Below, one piece after another: positions 17,774-27,078 of a DNA stretch of 64,000 bases. This DNA comes from Sulfuricurvum sp. (lineage in GTDB: Bacteria > Campylobacterota > Campylobacteria > Campylobacterales > Sulfurimonadaceae): positions 248,001 through 312,000 of the forward strand of contig NZ_JAQUHV010000001.1 in NCBI RefSeq assembly GCF_028681615.1. The letters run 5' to 3'. The first letter of the stretch is position 1. Every line of letters starts with the position of its first letter. The notes below the pieces were generated by a model. That model made no database searches and was not told the DNA's origin. It was given only the letters and a program-made list of their open reading frames with translations. The position numbers and the translations under genes were made by a program.

Positions 17774-18583
17774 GTGATCACCCCTGAACAAATCACCCTT
17801 TATATCCAAACTATTCCTCCTACCCCTGAAGTTGTGCGTCAGGCTTTGATGTATGTACGTGCCGGTGATTTGCCCAAAGCGGCAAAATGTGCCGAAGATG
17901 ATCCGGCACTAAAACTGTATCTTCGTACCCTCGTCAATCGCCCTATCTACAGTTTTCGAAACGAAGTGACAGATATAGCCCAAATTTTCGGGATTTTAGG
18001 GACGGCTACGGCACAGCAAATCCTCTACAGCTACCTCATGAACTTATTGGCACCCAAAGAGTGGTCCCTGTTTGCCCTTTCCAGTCATGCGTTCTATGAT
18101 TTACAAGCTTCTCTCGGACGCAAATGGGAACGAATTTTGAACCATTTGGGGCTTCACAGCCGTGATAATGAGAGTGCCATAACGCTGCTGCCTGCCAGTA
18201 TTATTGTCTGCGATGCCCTTTTCAAAGACCATCTGGACGAAGTCAAACAGCTGCGGAGTGTCAAAGCATTGGATTACAACACGATCCTTCAGCGTCTTAC
18301 CGGAAGCACCTTATTTGATTTGTGTGCACAAATTGCCGAAAAATGGGAAATTCCCTCAAATGTATCCGATATCGTTTTGGCTTCCTCCGGAACCAATACC
18401 TCTATAACCGGTGAAACAAAAATTTTAGGACAATGGATGCACTTATTGCTCTTTTATGAACTGTCACAAAGCGTTTACGTCAGTGCAGGGGTAAACGAAT
18501 TTATCGATTTTCAAATCGAGTTTGTCCAAGATATTTATGAATCTTTTATGCAAGTGGTGGGGAACGATGAGAGCAACAGTTAA
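17774..18583 (+). CDS. HDOD-domain signalling protein
   Basis: 269 residues from a GTG start. The N-terminal ~200 residues follow the HDOD pattern: a helix with TIPPTPEVVRQALMYV, then AAKCAEDDPALKLYLRTLVNRPIY, then IAQIFGILGTATAQQILYSYLM, matching the 'lp-lP.v..kll.l..d' and 'i..Av..LG...v..l' blocks. HDOD domains resemble HD phosphohydrolases but lack catalytic residues and act in signalling. The stop overlaps the start of the STAS-CheX gene by 17 bases, so the two are co-translated and probably act together in a chemotaxis-like or c-di-GMP-linked pathway. Confidence 0.75.
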   Translation: MITPEQITLYIQTIPPTPEVVRQALMYVRAGDLPKAAKCAEDDPALKLYLRTLVNRPIYSFRNEVTDIAQIFGILGTATAQQILYSYLMNLLAPKEWSLFALSSHAFYDLQASLGRKWERILNHLGLHSRDNESAITLLPASIIVCDALFKDHLDEVKQLRSVKALDYNTILQRLTGSTLFDLCAQIAEKWEIPSNVSDIVLASSGTNTSITGETKILGQWMHLLLFYELSQSVYVSAGVNEFIDFQIEFVQDIYESFMQVVGNDESNS

Positions 18584-19961
18584 AGGGCGCGTCGCCGTTT
18601 TCAGCCCACAAGGGTTTTTGGATGGAAATAATGCACCTGCATATCTAACAATCGAAGATATTAAAGCCACCGAAGCACTTAATGTCGATATGCTTTTGGT
18701 ATCACTCAAAAAGGTGATTTTTTTCAATAAAAACGGGTTAGACGTTTTTATCAAACTTCTTTTATCCATTCGAACTCAGAAACATATAGCCGTCGGCCTA
18801 TGCGATTATGACCATAAAAAATTTACGACAATCAACAGTTTTTACGGGGGCAGTCTGAATTTCTCTCTCTTCCTGACCGAAAAAATTGCCGAGCTTTTCG
18901 CTCCGACCAATAAAAGTGAATCTCGGACGGTTTTGCTCTATAACGATGACCCTTCGCAACGCTCTGCCATGGCAATCGAATTGTTCGATTACGGACACAA
19001 TCCCATCATTGCCCAAAGCAAAAAAGAATTTGACGAAAAGAAAAAGAGCCCTGATCTTTACTATGCCATTATCGAAGATACGTATCTCGGGCTTTTCGGT
19101 CAAAAAATTGCCACACGTGTTACCGGCAATGCCATTATTTATACGATTGCCAATTTTTTGGATGCCGAAATCGGAAATACTTTTAATATCGCATACCATA
19201 ACAACTCCCTGAACGTCGGATTCCGTCTCTTTATCTTCGATGCCTATAAAGTCGTTTCGATGAATGTCCATGCGCTGAATTTTTTCACAAAACTCGCCTC
19301 TTCTGCCGCAGAGTACAACGCAACGATCTGTTTTGTGGGCTTAACCTTCGAAAAAACCCCGGTCAGTTTCAAAAACGATCTTGAAGATGCCGGAATCCTC
19401 TTTTTTGACAATATGGATGATATTCTCAAAAACAAAGAGCTCCTTCAAGAGCTCGGCGGAAGCAGTGCAGCTGCATCCAAACAGGTTCGCACCCTTAATA
19501 AAGCGCTGGTAAACGAGCTCCCCCACTTTATCGATGCCACCGTCTCTACCATCGCCATGATGACCAATGCCAAAGCTTCCAAAGAGTCGATGAACGTTCA
19601 AACCTTAGAGGTCAAAAACACCCAAAACCAATTTGCCAGTTCCATCGGGTTTTACGGCGATTTAGACGGAATGATTATCCTTGTCTTTCCGAAAGATATC
19701 GCAAAAAAAGCCTGTGAACTTCTCATCGGTGAAGCAACCGAAGACGAGGAGGCGATTTTGGACTCTCTGGCCGAGTTTGTCAATATTATCGGAGGACGTG
19801 CCAAGTCCCTTTTGGGAGAGAAAAAACATCATGTTGATATCACCCTTCCGCGTACCTATCATGATGTCGCATCCTTGATGGAAATGGCACAGAATAAAAA
19901 AGGGGTTCAAGTCAACTTGGTCTTTGAGGGAAGTAGTTTTATCTTCTTTTTGACACGTTAA
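18567..19961 (+). CDS. STAS-like / CheX-like fusion protein
   Basis: 464 residues from ATG 18567, preceded by GGTGGGG and overlapping the HDOD stop; the frame is open earlier but that start would lie 62 bases inside the HDOD gene. The first ~100 residues look like a STAS-type domain (GRVAVFSPQGFLDGNNAPAY, then LLVSLKKVIFFNKNGLDVFI). A middle section resembles two degenerate receiver-like or STAS-like units. The last ~150 residues match CheX phosphatases (FYGDLDGMIILVFP, then ILDSLAEFVNIIGGRAKSLL with the ExxN pair EFVN that dephosphorylates CheY). The combination suggests control of a phosphorylated receiver protein. Confidence 0.72.
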   Translation: MRATVKGRVAVFSPQGFLDGNNAPAYLTIEDIKATEALNVDMLLVSLKKVIFFNKNGLDVFIKLLLSIRTQKHIAVGLCDYDHKKFTTINSFYGGSLNFSLFLTEKIAELFAPTNKSESRTVLLYNDDPSQRSAMAIELFDYGHNPIIAQSKKEFDEKKKSPDLYYAIIEDTYLGLFGQKIATRVTGNAIIYTIANFLDAEIGNTFNIAYHNNSLNVGFRLFIFDAYKVVSMNVHALNFFTKLASSAAEYNATICFVGLTFEKTPVSFKNDLEDAGILFFDNMDDILKNKELLQELGGSSAAASKQVRTLNKALVNELPHFIDATVSTIAMMTNAKASKESMNVQTLEVKNTQNQFASSIGFYGDLDGMIILVFPKDIAKKACELLIGEATEDEEAILDSLAEFVNIIGGRAKSLLGEKKHHVDITLPRTYHDVASLMEMAQNKKGVQVNLVFEGSSFIFFLTR

Positions 19962-20039
19962 AAACGTATCTGAAACGACAAAGCTATCTACAAATCTTTT
20001 TCGCTAAAATATCGAAAATATTTACTCAAGGTATAACCC

Positions 20040-20681
20040 ATGCTCGTTGCTCCTAGTGTCCTCTCTGCCGATTTTGGAAATTTAGCGCGTGATGTACGTG
20101 CCATCTGTGACGCAGGGTGTGACTTGGTACACGTTGATGTGATGGACGGGCACTTCGTTCCCAATCTCACCATCGGGCCTGTCGTTGTCAGTGCCATCGC
20201 AAAAGCGGCAACCAAACCGCTCGATATCCACCTCATGGTGGAAAACAATACCTTTTTTGTCGATTTGTTTGCCCCTTTGAAACCTGAATATATTTCGTTT
20301 CATATCGAAGAGGAAAAAAATCCTCATCGTCTGATCCAGTATATCCGCTCCCTCGGGATCAAACCTGCCATTGTATTAAACCCTCATACCCCTGCCGAAG
20401 CGATCGAATATCTCTTAGGCGATTTGGATATGGTATTGGTCATGTCGGTTAATCCGGGATTCGGAGGACAGAAATTCATCCCGACCGTTGTTGAAAAAAT
20501 CCGTCGTCTGAAAGACCTGCGCGACCGTATCAATCCGAACTGTCTTATTGAAATCGACGGAGGGGTCGGAAGCTCCAATATCGAAATGCTCAAAGATGCA
20601 GGAGTAGATATCTGTGTTGCGGGAAGTTATGTTTTCGGAGCAGCGGATTATAAAACCGCGATTGACAGCCTAAAAGTATGA
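20040..20681 (+). CDS. rpe: Ribulose-phosphate 3-epimerase
   Basis: 213 residues, full length. It interconverts ribulose 5-phosphate and xylulose 5-phosphate in the pentose phosphate pathway. The TIM-barrel signatures are clear: APSVLSADFGNL at the N-terminus, HVDVMDGHFVPNLTIGP with the metal-binding His and catalytic Asp, LDIHLMVE, MSVNPGFGGQKFIP and the second catalytic Asp in EIDGGVG. Its stop overlaps the trpF start (ATGA), beginning a three-gene unit with trpF and an exonuclease. Confidence 0.97.
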   Translation: MLVAPSVLSADFGNLARDVRAICDAGCDLVHVDVMDGHFVPNLTIGPVVVSAIAKAATKPLDIHLMVENNTFFVDLFAPLKPEYISFHIEEEKNPHRLIQYIRSLGIKPAIVLNPHTPAEAIEYLLGDLDMVLVMSVNPGFGGQKFIPTVVEKIRRLKDLRDRINPNCLIEIDGGVGSSNIEMLKDAGVDICVAGSYVFGAADYKTAIDSLKV

Positions 20682-21265
20682 GAGTCAAAATCTGCGGGAT
20701 TACCAATCTTGATGATGCTATGAATGCAATCGCATCAGGGGCGGACGCTTTGGGGTTTGTTTTTTACCCTGAATCTCCCCGCTATATTTCCCCCGAAAAT
20801 GCAAAATCGATTATTTCAAAACTCCCTCCATTCATCGAAAAAGTGGCCCTTTTCGTTAACGAAACACCAGAGACGATCCGTTCCATCTGTCGTGAAACCG
20901 GATCTACCCTTGCACAAATCCATTTCGATGTCAGTGATGATTTTTTCTCCGAGTTAGATTTCCCCTCTTTGCGTGTCATCCGTGCCAAAGCACCCCAAGA
21001 TGTTCTCCTCTATCCGGATGAATATCGCCTTATCGATGCCTATTGCGAAGGATACGGCGGAAGCGGCAAACGTCTTAACATCGAATGGTTCGAGAATGTC
21101 GATTGTTCTAAAATCATCCTCGCAGGAGGACTTGATCCCCATAATGTCGGCACTCTTAAAACGTACGGCTTCTACGGCGTCGATGTCAGCAGCGGTGTAG
21201 AAAAAAGCCACGGACTCAAAGATCACGAAAAAGTCAGCGCGTTTATACAACAGGCAAAATCATGA
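20678..21265 (+). CDS. trpF: Phosphoribosylanthranilate isomerase
   Basis: 195 residues, slightly short but complete. It performs the Amadori rearrangement in tryptophan synthesis. Signatures: VKICGITNLDDA with the catalytic Cys, GADALGFVFYPESPRYI, the Asp-containing stretch near VIRA, LAGGLDPHNV and GVDVSSGVE at the C-terminal phosphate site. It overlaps both neighbours by four bases (ATGA). No other trp gene is near, so trpF is detached from the pathway's other genes here. Confidence 0.96.
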   Translation: MRVKICGITNLDDAMNAIASGADALGFVFYPESPRYISPENAKSIISKLPPFIEKVALFVNETPETIRSICRETGSTLAQIHFDVSDDFFSELDFPSLRVIRAKAPQDVLLYPDEYRLIDAYCEGYGGSGKRLNIEWFENVDCSKIILAGGLDPHNVGTLKTYGFYGVDVSSGVEKSHGLKDHEKVSAFIQQAKS

Positions 21266-22053
21266 AGGATTTTGATCCGAAAACAATCAATCGCCTTTCC
21301 AAAAACGGGATTTTAAAAGAGGAATTCGAGTCCTCCCTTCCTTACCCTCCCGAACTTTCCCTTGAACTTCTTGCGGCTCGCGGAATGAATCTCGTATTGA
21401 GCAATAATCACTATCGCTTTGCAACGGCCGTAAGCTCTGTGGATGATACCCTCTTTTGTATCGTCGATATCGAAACCAACGGCTCGAAACCTTCTCATCA
21501 TCAGATCATCGAGATCGGTGCGGTAAAACTCCAAAATGGACATATCATCGATACCTATGAGAGTTTGGTCTATTGCACCGAAATCCCTTCTCTCATACAG
21601 GGGATCACCGGGATCAGCGTAGAACAGACGCTGCATGCACGTCCTCTAAAACAAGTAATGCAGGAGTTCCGTCTCTTTCTCGGAGATGCCGTATTTGTAG
21701 GGCATGCCGCAAAATTTGATTATACCTTCGTATCCGCGATGATGGAACGTGTCGGACTTGATAAGCTCCTAAACCGTTCATTATGCACTATCGATTTAGC
21801 GGAGCGGACGATCGAAAGTGAGCGTTACGGCTTGGCCTATCTTAATGATCAACTTGAACTCTATAAAGATGCAACACACCATCGTGCCCTTTCCGATGCC
21901 ATGACAACAGCAAAGCTTCTCAAACGAACACTCGTCCTTATCCCTAAAAACATTAAAAATACAGAAGAGTTAATTGCGTTTTCCAAAGAGGCCAAACGCC
22001 TTAAACGTTCAAAAGTAAAAAAAGAAGAATGTACGGAAACAGAAGAAGAATAA
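21262..22053 (+). CDS. DnaQ-type 3'-5' exonuclease (DEDDh)
   Basis: 263 residues. The exonuclease core spans about 70-235 with Exo I in CIVDIETNGSKPSHHQIIEIG, Exo II in FVGHAAKFDYTFV and Exo III in HHRALSDAMTTAKLL, giving the D-E-D-D-h catalytic set. An N-terminal ~65-residue helical region and a Lys/Arg/Glu-rich C-terminal tail flank it. This may be the proofreading epsilon subunit of DNA polymerase III or a separate repair nuclease; a second DnaQ-like gene is at 55677-56417, so the assignment is open. Translationally coupled to trpF. Confidence 0.9.
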   Translation: MKDFDPKTINRLSKNGILKEEFESSLPYPPELSLELLAARGMNLVLSNNHYRFATAVSSVDDTLFCIVDIETNGSKPSHHQIIEIGAVKLQNGHIIDTYESLVYCTEIPSLIQGITGISVEQTLHARPLKQVMQEFRLFLGDAVFVGHAAKFDYTFVSAMMERVGLDKLLNRSLCTIDLAERTIESERYGLAYLNDQLELYKDATHHRALSDAMTTAKLLKRTLVLIPKNIKNTEELIAFSKEAKRLKRSKVKKEECTETEEE

Positions 22054-22057
22054 GAGT

Positions 22058-22080
22058 CTATCGGAACCTTCTTCCGATAG
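22058..22080. repeat. Inverted repeat between convergent genes
   Basis: CTATCGGAA, a CCTTC loop and TTCCGATAG form a nine-pair hairpin in the 40-base gap between the exonuclease gene and accA, which converge. It lacks a clear T-run on either strand, so it is only a possible bidirectional terminator. Confidence 0.55.
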
Positions 22081-22093
22081 CGTTTACAAACGT

Positions 22094-23029
22094 TTATTCG
22101 GTATAGCGCCCCATACCGACAAGTCGACTGTAACGTTTTTCAAGACGTTCCTCATCGCTAAGTGCGCGGAGAGTCGTGATCTCTCCTAAAAAATAGTTTT
22201 TGAGGGCAGCAACGGCACCCTCTTTGTCACGATGTGCACCGATAAGAGGCTCATCGATAATGTCATCGATCAGATCAAGTTCTTTTAAATCGGCACTGGT
22301 GATTTTAAGCGCATTGGTTGCCGCTTCAACTTTGGCAGGATCGTTCCACAAAATAGCCGAACATCCCTCAGGAGAGATAACGCTAAATACCGAATAACGC
22401 ATCATTGCAAGACGATCGGCTACACCGATAGCAAGCGCACCTCCGCTTCCCCCCTCGCCGATAACGACTGAAACCGTAATGGTATTAAGGTTTGAGAGTT
22501 CGAGAAGATTGCGGGCAATCGCTTCACTTTGATTACGCTCTTCTGCACCAAGTCCCGGATAGGCGCCCGGAGTGTCGATCAGCATTAAAAGCGGAAGATT
22601 AAACTTCTCTGCCATTTTTGCGGCACGAAGGGCTTTGCGATACCCTTCAGGATGAGGCATACCGAAATTGCGTTTGAGCTTGTTTTTAGTTCCTCGCCCT
22701 TTTTGCTCACCGATAACCATAACACGTTCATCACCGATAGTACCGATATAACAGATGATAGAGAGGTCGTCTCGGAAATGGCGATCACCGTGAATCTCAT
22801 ATTTTTTATCTAATAAAAGATTGATGTAATCAAGCGCGTACGGACGGTCTTGGTGACGTGCAAGCTGAAGTTCTTGGTAAGGAGAGAGATTCGTATAGGT
22901 TTTATGAACCTCTTTGTCCAAATTCTGCTTGAGGATTTCTACTGCATGGTGATCGTAGCGCACTTCGGCTGCTATGATCTCCTCTTGGATTTGGCGAATA
23001 TTCTGCTCGAAATCTAAATAGGTAGCCAA
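22094..23029 (-). CDS. accA: Acetyl-CoA carboxylase carboxyltransferase subunit alpha
   Basis: 311 residues, full length. Together with AccD it moves the carboxyl group from biotin to acetyl-CoA, the first step of fatty acid synthesis. Recognisable segments are [14 protein letters not shown] at the start, HGDRHFRDD, the crotonase-like core [33 protein letters not shown] and [13 protein letters not shown]. It lies 12 bases downstream of fabF in an accA-fabF-acpP-fabG cluster, all on the minus strand. Confidence 0.98.
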   Translation of the reverse strand: MATYLDFEQNIRQIQEEIIAAEVRYDHHAVEILKQNLDKEVHKTYTNLSPYQELQLARHQDRPYALDYINLLLDKKYEIHGDRHFRDDLSIICYIGTIGDERVMVIGEQKGRGTKNKLKRNFGMPHPEGYRKALRAAKMAEKFNLPLLMLIDTPGAYPGLGAEERNQSEAIARNLLELSNLNTITVSVVIGEGGSGGALAIGVADRLAMMRYSVFSVISPEGCSAILWNDPAKVEAATNALKITSADLKELDLIDDIIDEPLIGAHRDKEGAVAALKNYFLGEITTLRALSDEERLEKRYSRLVGMGRYTE

Positions 23030-23041
23030 CGGCTTGCCCTC

Positions 23042-24259
23042 TTATATTTTTTTGAAAATAACGACACCGTTGGTGCCGCCAAATCCAAATGAGTTAGACA
23101 TAACGATATTCAATTCCGCTTTACGTGCTGCATTAGGGACAATATCCAAATCGCAGTTTTCATCCGGTGTCACGTAATTAATGGTCGGAGGGATAATACC
23201 GTCACGCATTGCCATGATACTGATAACGGCTTCGATACCGCCCGCTGCTCCGAGACAATGTCCTGTTTGACCTTTTGTCGAGCTTACCGGAGGACAGTTC
23301 TCTTTAGAGCCGAATGCAATTTTGAGTGCTGCCGTCTCATTTTTATCATTCGTAGGGGTACTCGTTCCGTGTGCGTTGACGTAATCGACTTTCGGATTTC
23401 CTGCCATTCTAAGTGCCGCTTTCATTGCACGAAGCGGCCCTTCAAGACTTGGAGTCGTAATATGGTTTGCATCACCGCTCTCACCGAAACCGATAAGCTC
23501 TGCGTAAATACGTGCCCCGCGAGCAACCGCTGCATCATACTCTTCGAGTACCAATGCCGCAGCACCCTCACCCATAACAAACCCGTCGCGGTCTGCATCA
23601 AACGGACGTGATGCGTGTTTTGGATCATCATTTCGGGTACTGAGTGCTTTCATCGATGCAAATCCGCCGATACCGACACCGGTAATCGCCGATTCAGCCG
23701 CGACAACGAGCATTTGATCCGCACCGCCGATCATGATCGTTTTTGCCGCTTCGCTGATTGCATGGGTCCCTGCCGCACATGCTGTTACGGCTGAGAGATT
23801 CGGTCCTTGCAAACCGTGATCGATCGAAATAAATCCGCCGAGCATATTGACCAATGCCCCCGGAATAAAGAAAGGAGAGATACGGCGTGCACCTTTGGTT
23901 TCCAGAATGATTGAACTTCGCTCAATTGACGGAAGTCCTCCGATCCCGGCAGCTGCATCGATACCGAAGCGCTCTTTATCAAAATCCTCAGGAAAATTGG
24001 CATCTGCCATGGCTTCTTGTGCCGCTTTTATTCCAAGATGGATAAATCGGTCCGCTTTTTTAACCTCACGGGCATCCATAACGGTCTCAGGATCGAAATT
24101 TTTCACCTCTCCGGCAATTTGTGCACTTTGTGTCGAAGCATCGAAGATCGTGATCGTATCGATCCCGCACTCGCCTGCACAAATCGCTTTGAATGAGCTC
24201 TCTTTATCATGACCAAGGGCATTGATCATTCCCATTCCGGTTACTACTACTCTTTTCAC
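23042..24259 (-). CDS. fabF: 3-oxoacyl-ACP synthase II
   Basis: 405 residues. It condenses malonyl-ACP with acyl-ACP during fatty acid elongation. The catalytic triad is visible: Cys in LSAVTACAAGTHAI, His in NAHGTSTPTNDKNE and His in KGQTGHCLGAAGG. The start RVVVTGMGMINALG and the end SNSFGFGGTNGVVIF are typical. It stands about 108 bases after acpP, with a hairpin in the gap that may adjust expression between the two genes. Confidence 0.98.
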   Translation of the reverse strand: MKRVVVTGMGMINALGHDKESSFKAICAGECGIDTITIFDASTQSAQIAGEVKNFDPETVMDAREVKKADRFIHLGIKAAQEAMADANFPEDFDKERFGIDAAAGIGGLPSIERSSIILETKGARRISPFFIPGALVNMLGGFISIDHGLQGPNLSAVTACAAGTHAISEAAKTIMIGGADQMLVVAAESAITGVGIGGFASMKALSTRNDDPKHASRPFDADRDGFVMGEGAAALVLEEYDAAVARGARIYAELIGFGESGDANHITTPSLEGPLRAMKAALRMAGNPKVDYVNAHGTSTPTNDKNETAALKIAFGSKENCPPVSSTKGQTGHCLGAAGGIEAVISIMAMRDGIIPPTINYVTPDENCDLDIVPNAARKAELNIVMSNSFGFGGTNGVVIFKKI

Positions 24260-24338
24260 ATTCTCTCCTGATGGTGGATGGTCTGAAACTTTGGCTCCGT
24301 TAAGCCAATCTCTTAGACCATAATATAGATTTTAGGAT

Positions 24339-24361
24339 TTATCGAGGTGAAGCCTCGATAA
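24339..24361 (-). terminator. Hairpin between acpP and fabF
   Basis: On the minus strand TTATCGAGG, CTTCA, CCTCGATAA make a nine-pair hairpin seven bases after the acpP stop. No T-run follows in the direction of acpP transcription, so it may stabilise or process the acpP mRNA, or attenuate rather than end transcription. Confidence 0.45.
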
Positions 24362-24367
24362 GGGTTT

Positions 24368-24598
24368 TTAGTTTTTGCTTTGGATGTAGTTGATTACATC
24401 TTGAACAGTTTGGATTTTTTCCGCTTCGTCATCAGGGATTTCGATATCGAATTTTTCTTCAAGAGCCATTACCAATTCAACAACATCAAGGCTATCTGCA
24501 CCAAGATCTTCTACGAATTTAGAATCCTCTTTAACTTCGTCCGGGTTAACGCTCAATTGCTCAACCACTACTTCTTTAATATCTTCCAAAAGTGCCAT
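24368..24598 (-). CDS. acpP: Acyl carrier protein
   Basis: 76 residues, full length and acidic. Ser36 in [18 protein letters not shown] is the 4'-phosphopantetheine attachment site. The protein carries growing acyl chains between the Fab enzymes. A good ribosome site (AGGAGC) precedes the ATG. It sits between fabG and fabF, the usual order in bacteria. Confidence 0.99.
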   Translation of the reverse strand: MALLEDIKEVVVEQLSVNPDEVKEDSKFVEDLGADSLDVVELVMALEEKFDIEIPDDEAEKIQTVQDVINYIQSKN

Positions 24599-24680
24599 AA
24601 TAGCTCCTGTTCCTATGAATAAAATCGCGAAATTATAACATATTTTACTTAAGAGGGAAAGTTTTCCCTTTAAGGGTCTG

Positions 24681-25424
24681 TTACATGAACATTCCGCCGT
24701 TTACTTTTAGCGTCTCACCGGTGATATAGCTGGCATGATCGCTCAATAAAAATGCCGTTGCTTCAGCGACTTCTTTAGCTTCTCCAAAACGTGCCATCGG
24801 AATTTTCGATGTAAATGAGGCTTTAACTTCCTCTTTGAGTTCATCGGTCATATCGGTCGCGATAAAGCCCGGAGTAATACAGTTATACCGGATACCGCTC
24901 GTAGCCGCTTCGATTGCAAAGCTTTTGGTCATAGCGATCATACCGCCCTTGCTTGCCGCATAATTGGTTTGTCCCGCATTACCGGTTTCACCGACGATGG
25001 AAGCCATATTGACGATGCTTCCGAATTTTTGTTTGCGCATCGCTTTCATCGCTTCGCGGCACCCGATAAATGCCGACGTCAAGTTTGCATCCAGTACACT
25101 CGTAAACTCTTCCGCTTTCATACGCAGCGCCAATTTATCATTGGTAATCCCTGCATTGTTTACCAAATACGAAAGTGCGCCGTCCGCATCTACAATCGTT
25201 TTGACCGCATCCACAAACGCCGCTTCGTCACTCACGTCGAACCCGATAACCGCCGCTTGGCCGCCGGCAGCTTCGATCTCGGCTTTTACCGCATCCGCCG
25301 CTGCTGCTCCGCTGCGGTAGTTGATCCAAACTTTCAAGCCATAGCTTGCCAATACTTTTGCCACTTCCGCACCGATTCCCCGACTTGAACCTGTTACCAA
25401 TACGTTTTTACCTGTGAATTTCAT
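24681..25424 (-). CDS. fabG: 3-oxoacyl-ACP reductase
   Basis: 247 residues from ATG 25424, chosen over the TTG two codons earlier because AAGGAA stands seven bases before the ATG. It reduces 3-oxoacyl-ACP with NADPH. Short-chain dehydrogenase motifs: the nucleotide-binding [15 protein letters not shown], the NNAG motif in [10 protein letters not shown], catalytic Ser in [10 protein letters not shown] and YAASK with Tyr and Lys, and the C-terminal NGGMFM. The gene heads the fab cluster read leftwards. Confidence 0.97.
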   Translation of the reverse strand: MKFTGKNVLVTGSSRGIGAEVAKVLASYGLKVWINYRSGAAAADAVKAEIEAAGGQAAVIGFDVSDEAAFVDAVKTIVDADGALSYLVNNAGITNDKLALRMKAEEFTSVLDANLTSAFIGCREAMKAMRKQKFGSIVNMASIVGETGNAGQTNYAASKGGMIAMTKSFAIEAATSGIRYNCITPGFIATDMTDELKEEVKASFTSKIPMARFGEAKEVAEATAFLLSDHASYITGETLKVNGGMFM

Positions 25425-25450
25425 ACGCAATTTCCTTAACTTTAAATTTT

Positions 25451-25505
25451 GTCATTGCGGACTTGATCCGCAATCTTTTAGATCCTGAAGCAAGTTCAGG
25501 ATGAC
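25451..25505. repeat. REP-like intergenic palindromic element
   Basis: Two adjacent hairpins, TTGCGGA-CTTGA-TCCGCAA (25455-25473) and ATCCTGAA-GCAAG-TTCAGGAT (25482-25502), are enclosed by GTCAT (25451-25455) and ATGAC (25501-25505). The whole could fold as a cloverleaf. Sequences of this kind are scattered repeats in many bacterial chromosomes. It fills the gap between gpmI and fabG. Confidence 0.7.
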
Positions 25506-25510
25506 GAAGA

Positions 25511-26986
25511 TTATATTAGTGGCATATCCATTTCTGAGGGGATTTCTAACCCCATCAGTTTCAAGACGGTCGGCGCTACGTTGTTAAGAGCGCCGGGGTG
25601 AACTTCATTGACCCCATCCGCCATCACGAAACACCAGACTTTTCCTACGGTATGATTGGTGAGCATATTCCCCGCATCATCACGCATCTCTTCGCAGTTG
25701 CCGTGATCGGAGGTCAGAACCATTGCATAACCGTTTCGTTTCGCCGTTTCAACAATTCGGCCCAACTGTTCATCGACCGCTTCGACCCCTTTGACCGCCG
25801 CTTCGAAATTACCGGTATGTCCTACCATATCGCCGTTGGCAAAGTTTACTACAACAAAATCATACCCTTCATCCATCGCTTTGACGACGACGTCTCCCAC
25901 TTCCGGAGCACTCATTTCGGGTTTCATATCGTAGGTTTTGACTTGCGGGCTCGGAATCAATACCCGAGTCTCGTTTTCATACGGCTCTTCGATACCTCCG
26001 TTGAAGAAAAAGGTAACGTGTGCGTATTTTTCCGTCTCCGCCGTATGCAACTGTCGAAGTCCTGCGCGGCTGATCACTTCAGCCAGAGTATTTTTCGGTG
26101 CATCTTTGGGAAATAGAACCGGATACGGGAAGTTTTTATCATACTGCGTCATCGTTGCCAAATGGGTCGGGATAAAAGTACGTTTAAATCCGTCGAAATT
26201 TGGATCTCCGATTGCATGTGTCAGCTCCCGCATCCGATCGCTTCGGAAATTGAGCGTTAAAACCGCATCTCCCTCTTTAAATCCTTCATATCCTTCGAAT
26301 GCGCTAGGGGTGATAAATTCATCCGTCTCCCCGGCTGCATACGCATTTTCGACGTAATCGGCAACGCTTTGTTCGCTTTTTGGTGTGGCGCACACGATGG
26401 CATCGTACCCTTTTTGGACACGTTCCCAGCGGTTATCACGATCCATACCGAAAAATCGGCCCCCAATCGAGCCGATTTTGACATTAGGGTATCCATGAGC
26501 ATTTAATGTATGCAAAAAGAGATTTGCCGATTTCGGAGCGACATCCCGTCCGTCGGTAATAAGATGCAGCCACACCTCTTTGCCTTCTTCCGCAGCGATC
26601 TCCGCTACTCCGATCAAATGATCGATATGCGAGTGGACTCCCCCGTCGCTTAACAATGCAATCAAATGGAGTCGTTTGCTGGTTGTGAGCAATGAAGCAA
26701 AAACCTCATTATCCGCAAAAGTCCCTTCTTCGAGGGCAAGGGAGATTTTGACCAAGTCCTGATACAATACCCTTCCGCTGCCGATTGACATATGTCCCAC
26801 CTCGGAATTGCCCATCTGCCCTTCAGGAAGACCGACGCTCAAACCGAAGGTATCGATCAGAGAATGAGGAACCTCACGAAACAAATGATCGTACGTCGGC
26901 TTATGAGCTGTATGGAAGGCATTATATTCACGTTTGGACGAGTACCCGATACCGTCAGTAATGACCAAAACAGTTTTTTTGCTCAA
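25511..26986 (-). CDS. gpmI: 2,3-bisphosphoglycerate-independent phosphoglycerate mutase
   Basis: 491 residues. It interconverts 3- and 2-phosphoglycerate using two manganese ions. Family motifs: VLVITDGIGYS at the N-terminus (metal site), GQMGNSEVGHMSIGSGR with the catalytic Ser, HLITDGRDVAP, the Arg-rich FRSDRMRELTHA and the C-terminal metal site LTSDHGNCEEM with TNHTVGKV. Transcribed divergently from mraY. Full length. Confidence 0.97.
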   Translation of the reverse strand: MSKKTVLVITDGIGYSSKREYNAFHTAHKPTYDHLFREVPHSLIDTFGLSVGLPEGQMGNSEVGHMSIGSGRVLYQDLVKISLALEEGTFADNEVFASLLTTSKRLHLIALLSDGGVHSHIDHLIGVAEIAAEEGKEVWLHLITDGRDVAPKSANLFLHTLNAHGYPNVKIGSIGGRFFGMDRDNRWERVQKGYDAIVCATPKSEQSVADYVENAYAAGETDEFITPSAFEGYEGFKEGDAVLTLNFRSDRMRELTHAIGDPNFDGFKRTFIPTHLATMTQYDKNFPYPVLFPKDAPKNTLAEVISRAGLRQLHTAETEKYAHVTFFFNGGIEEPYENETRVLIPSPQVKTYDMKPEMSAPEVGDVVVKAMDEGYDFVVVNFANGDMVGHTGNFEAAVKGVEAVDEQLGRIVETAKRNGYAMVLTSDHGNCEEMRDDAGNMLTNHTVGKVWCFVMADGVNEVHPGALNNVAPTVLKLMGLEIPSEMDMPLI

Positions 26987-27078
26987 ATTGGCTCCTTTGA
27001 TTAAACAAACTTTGGGGGGATTATATTAAAATGTCACTTTTGCATTGCTTTTAAATTTTATCTTAAAGAGTTCATAGA

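Noticed and set aside
23847-24212. Long antisense frame over fabF
   Set aside because: It is a shadow of the well conserved fabF coding sequence; the same applies to similar long frames over gpmI, argJ, the carboxylase and pnp.
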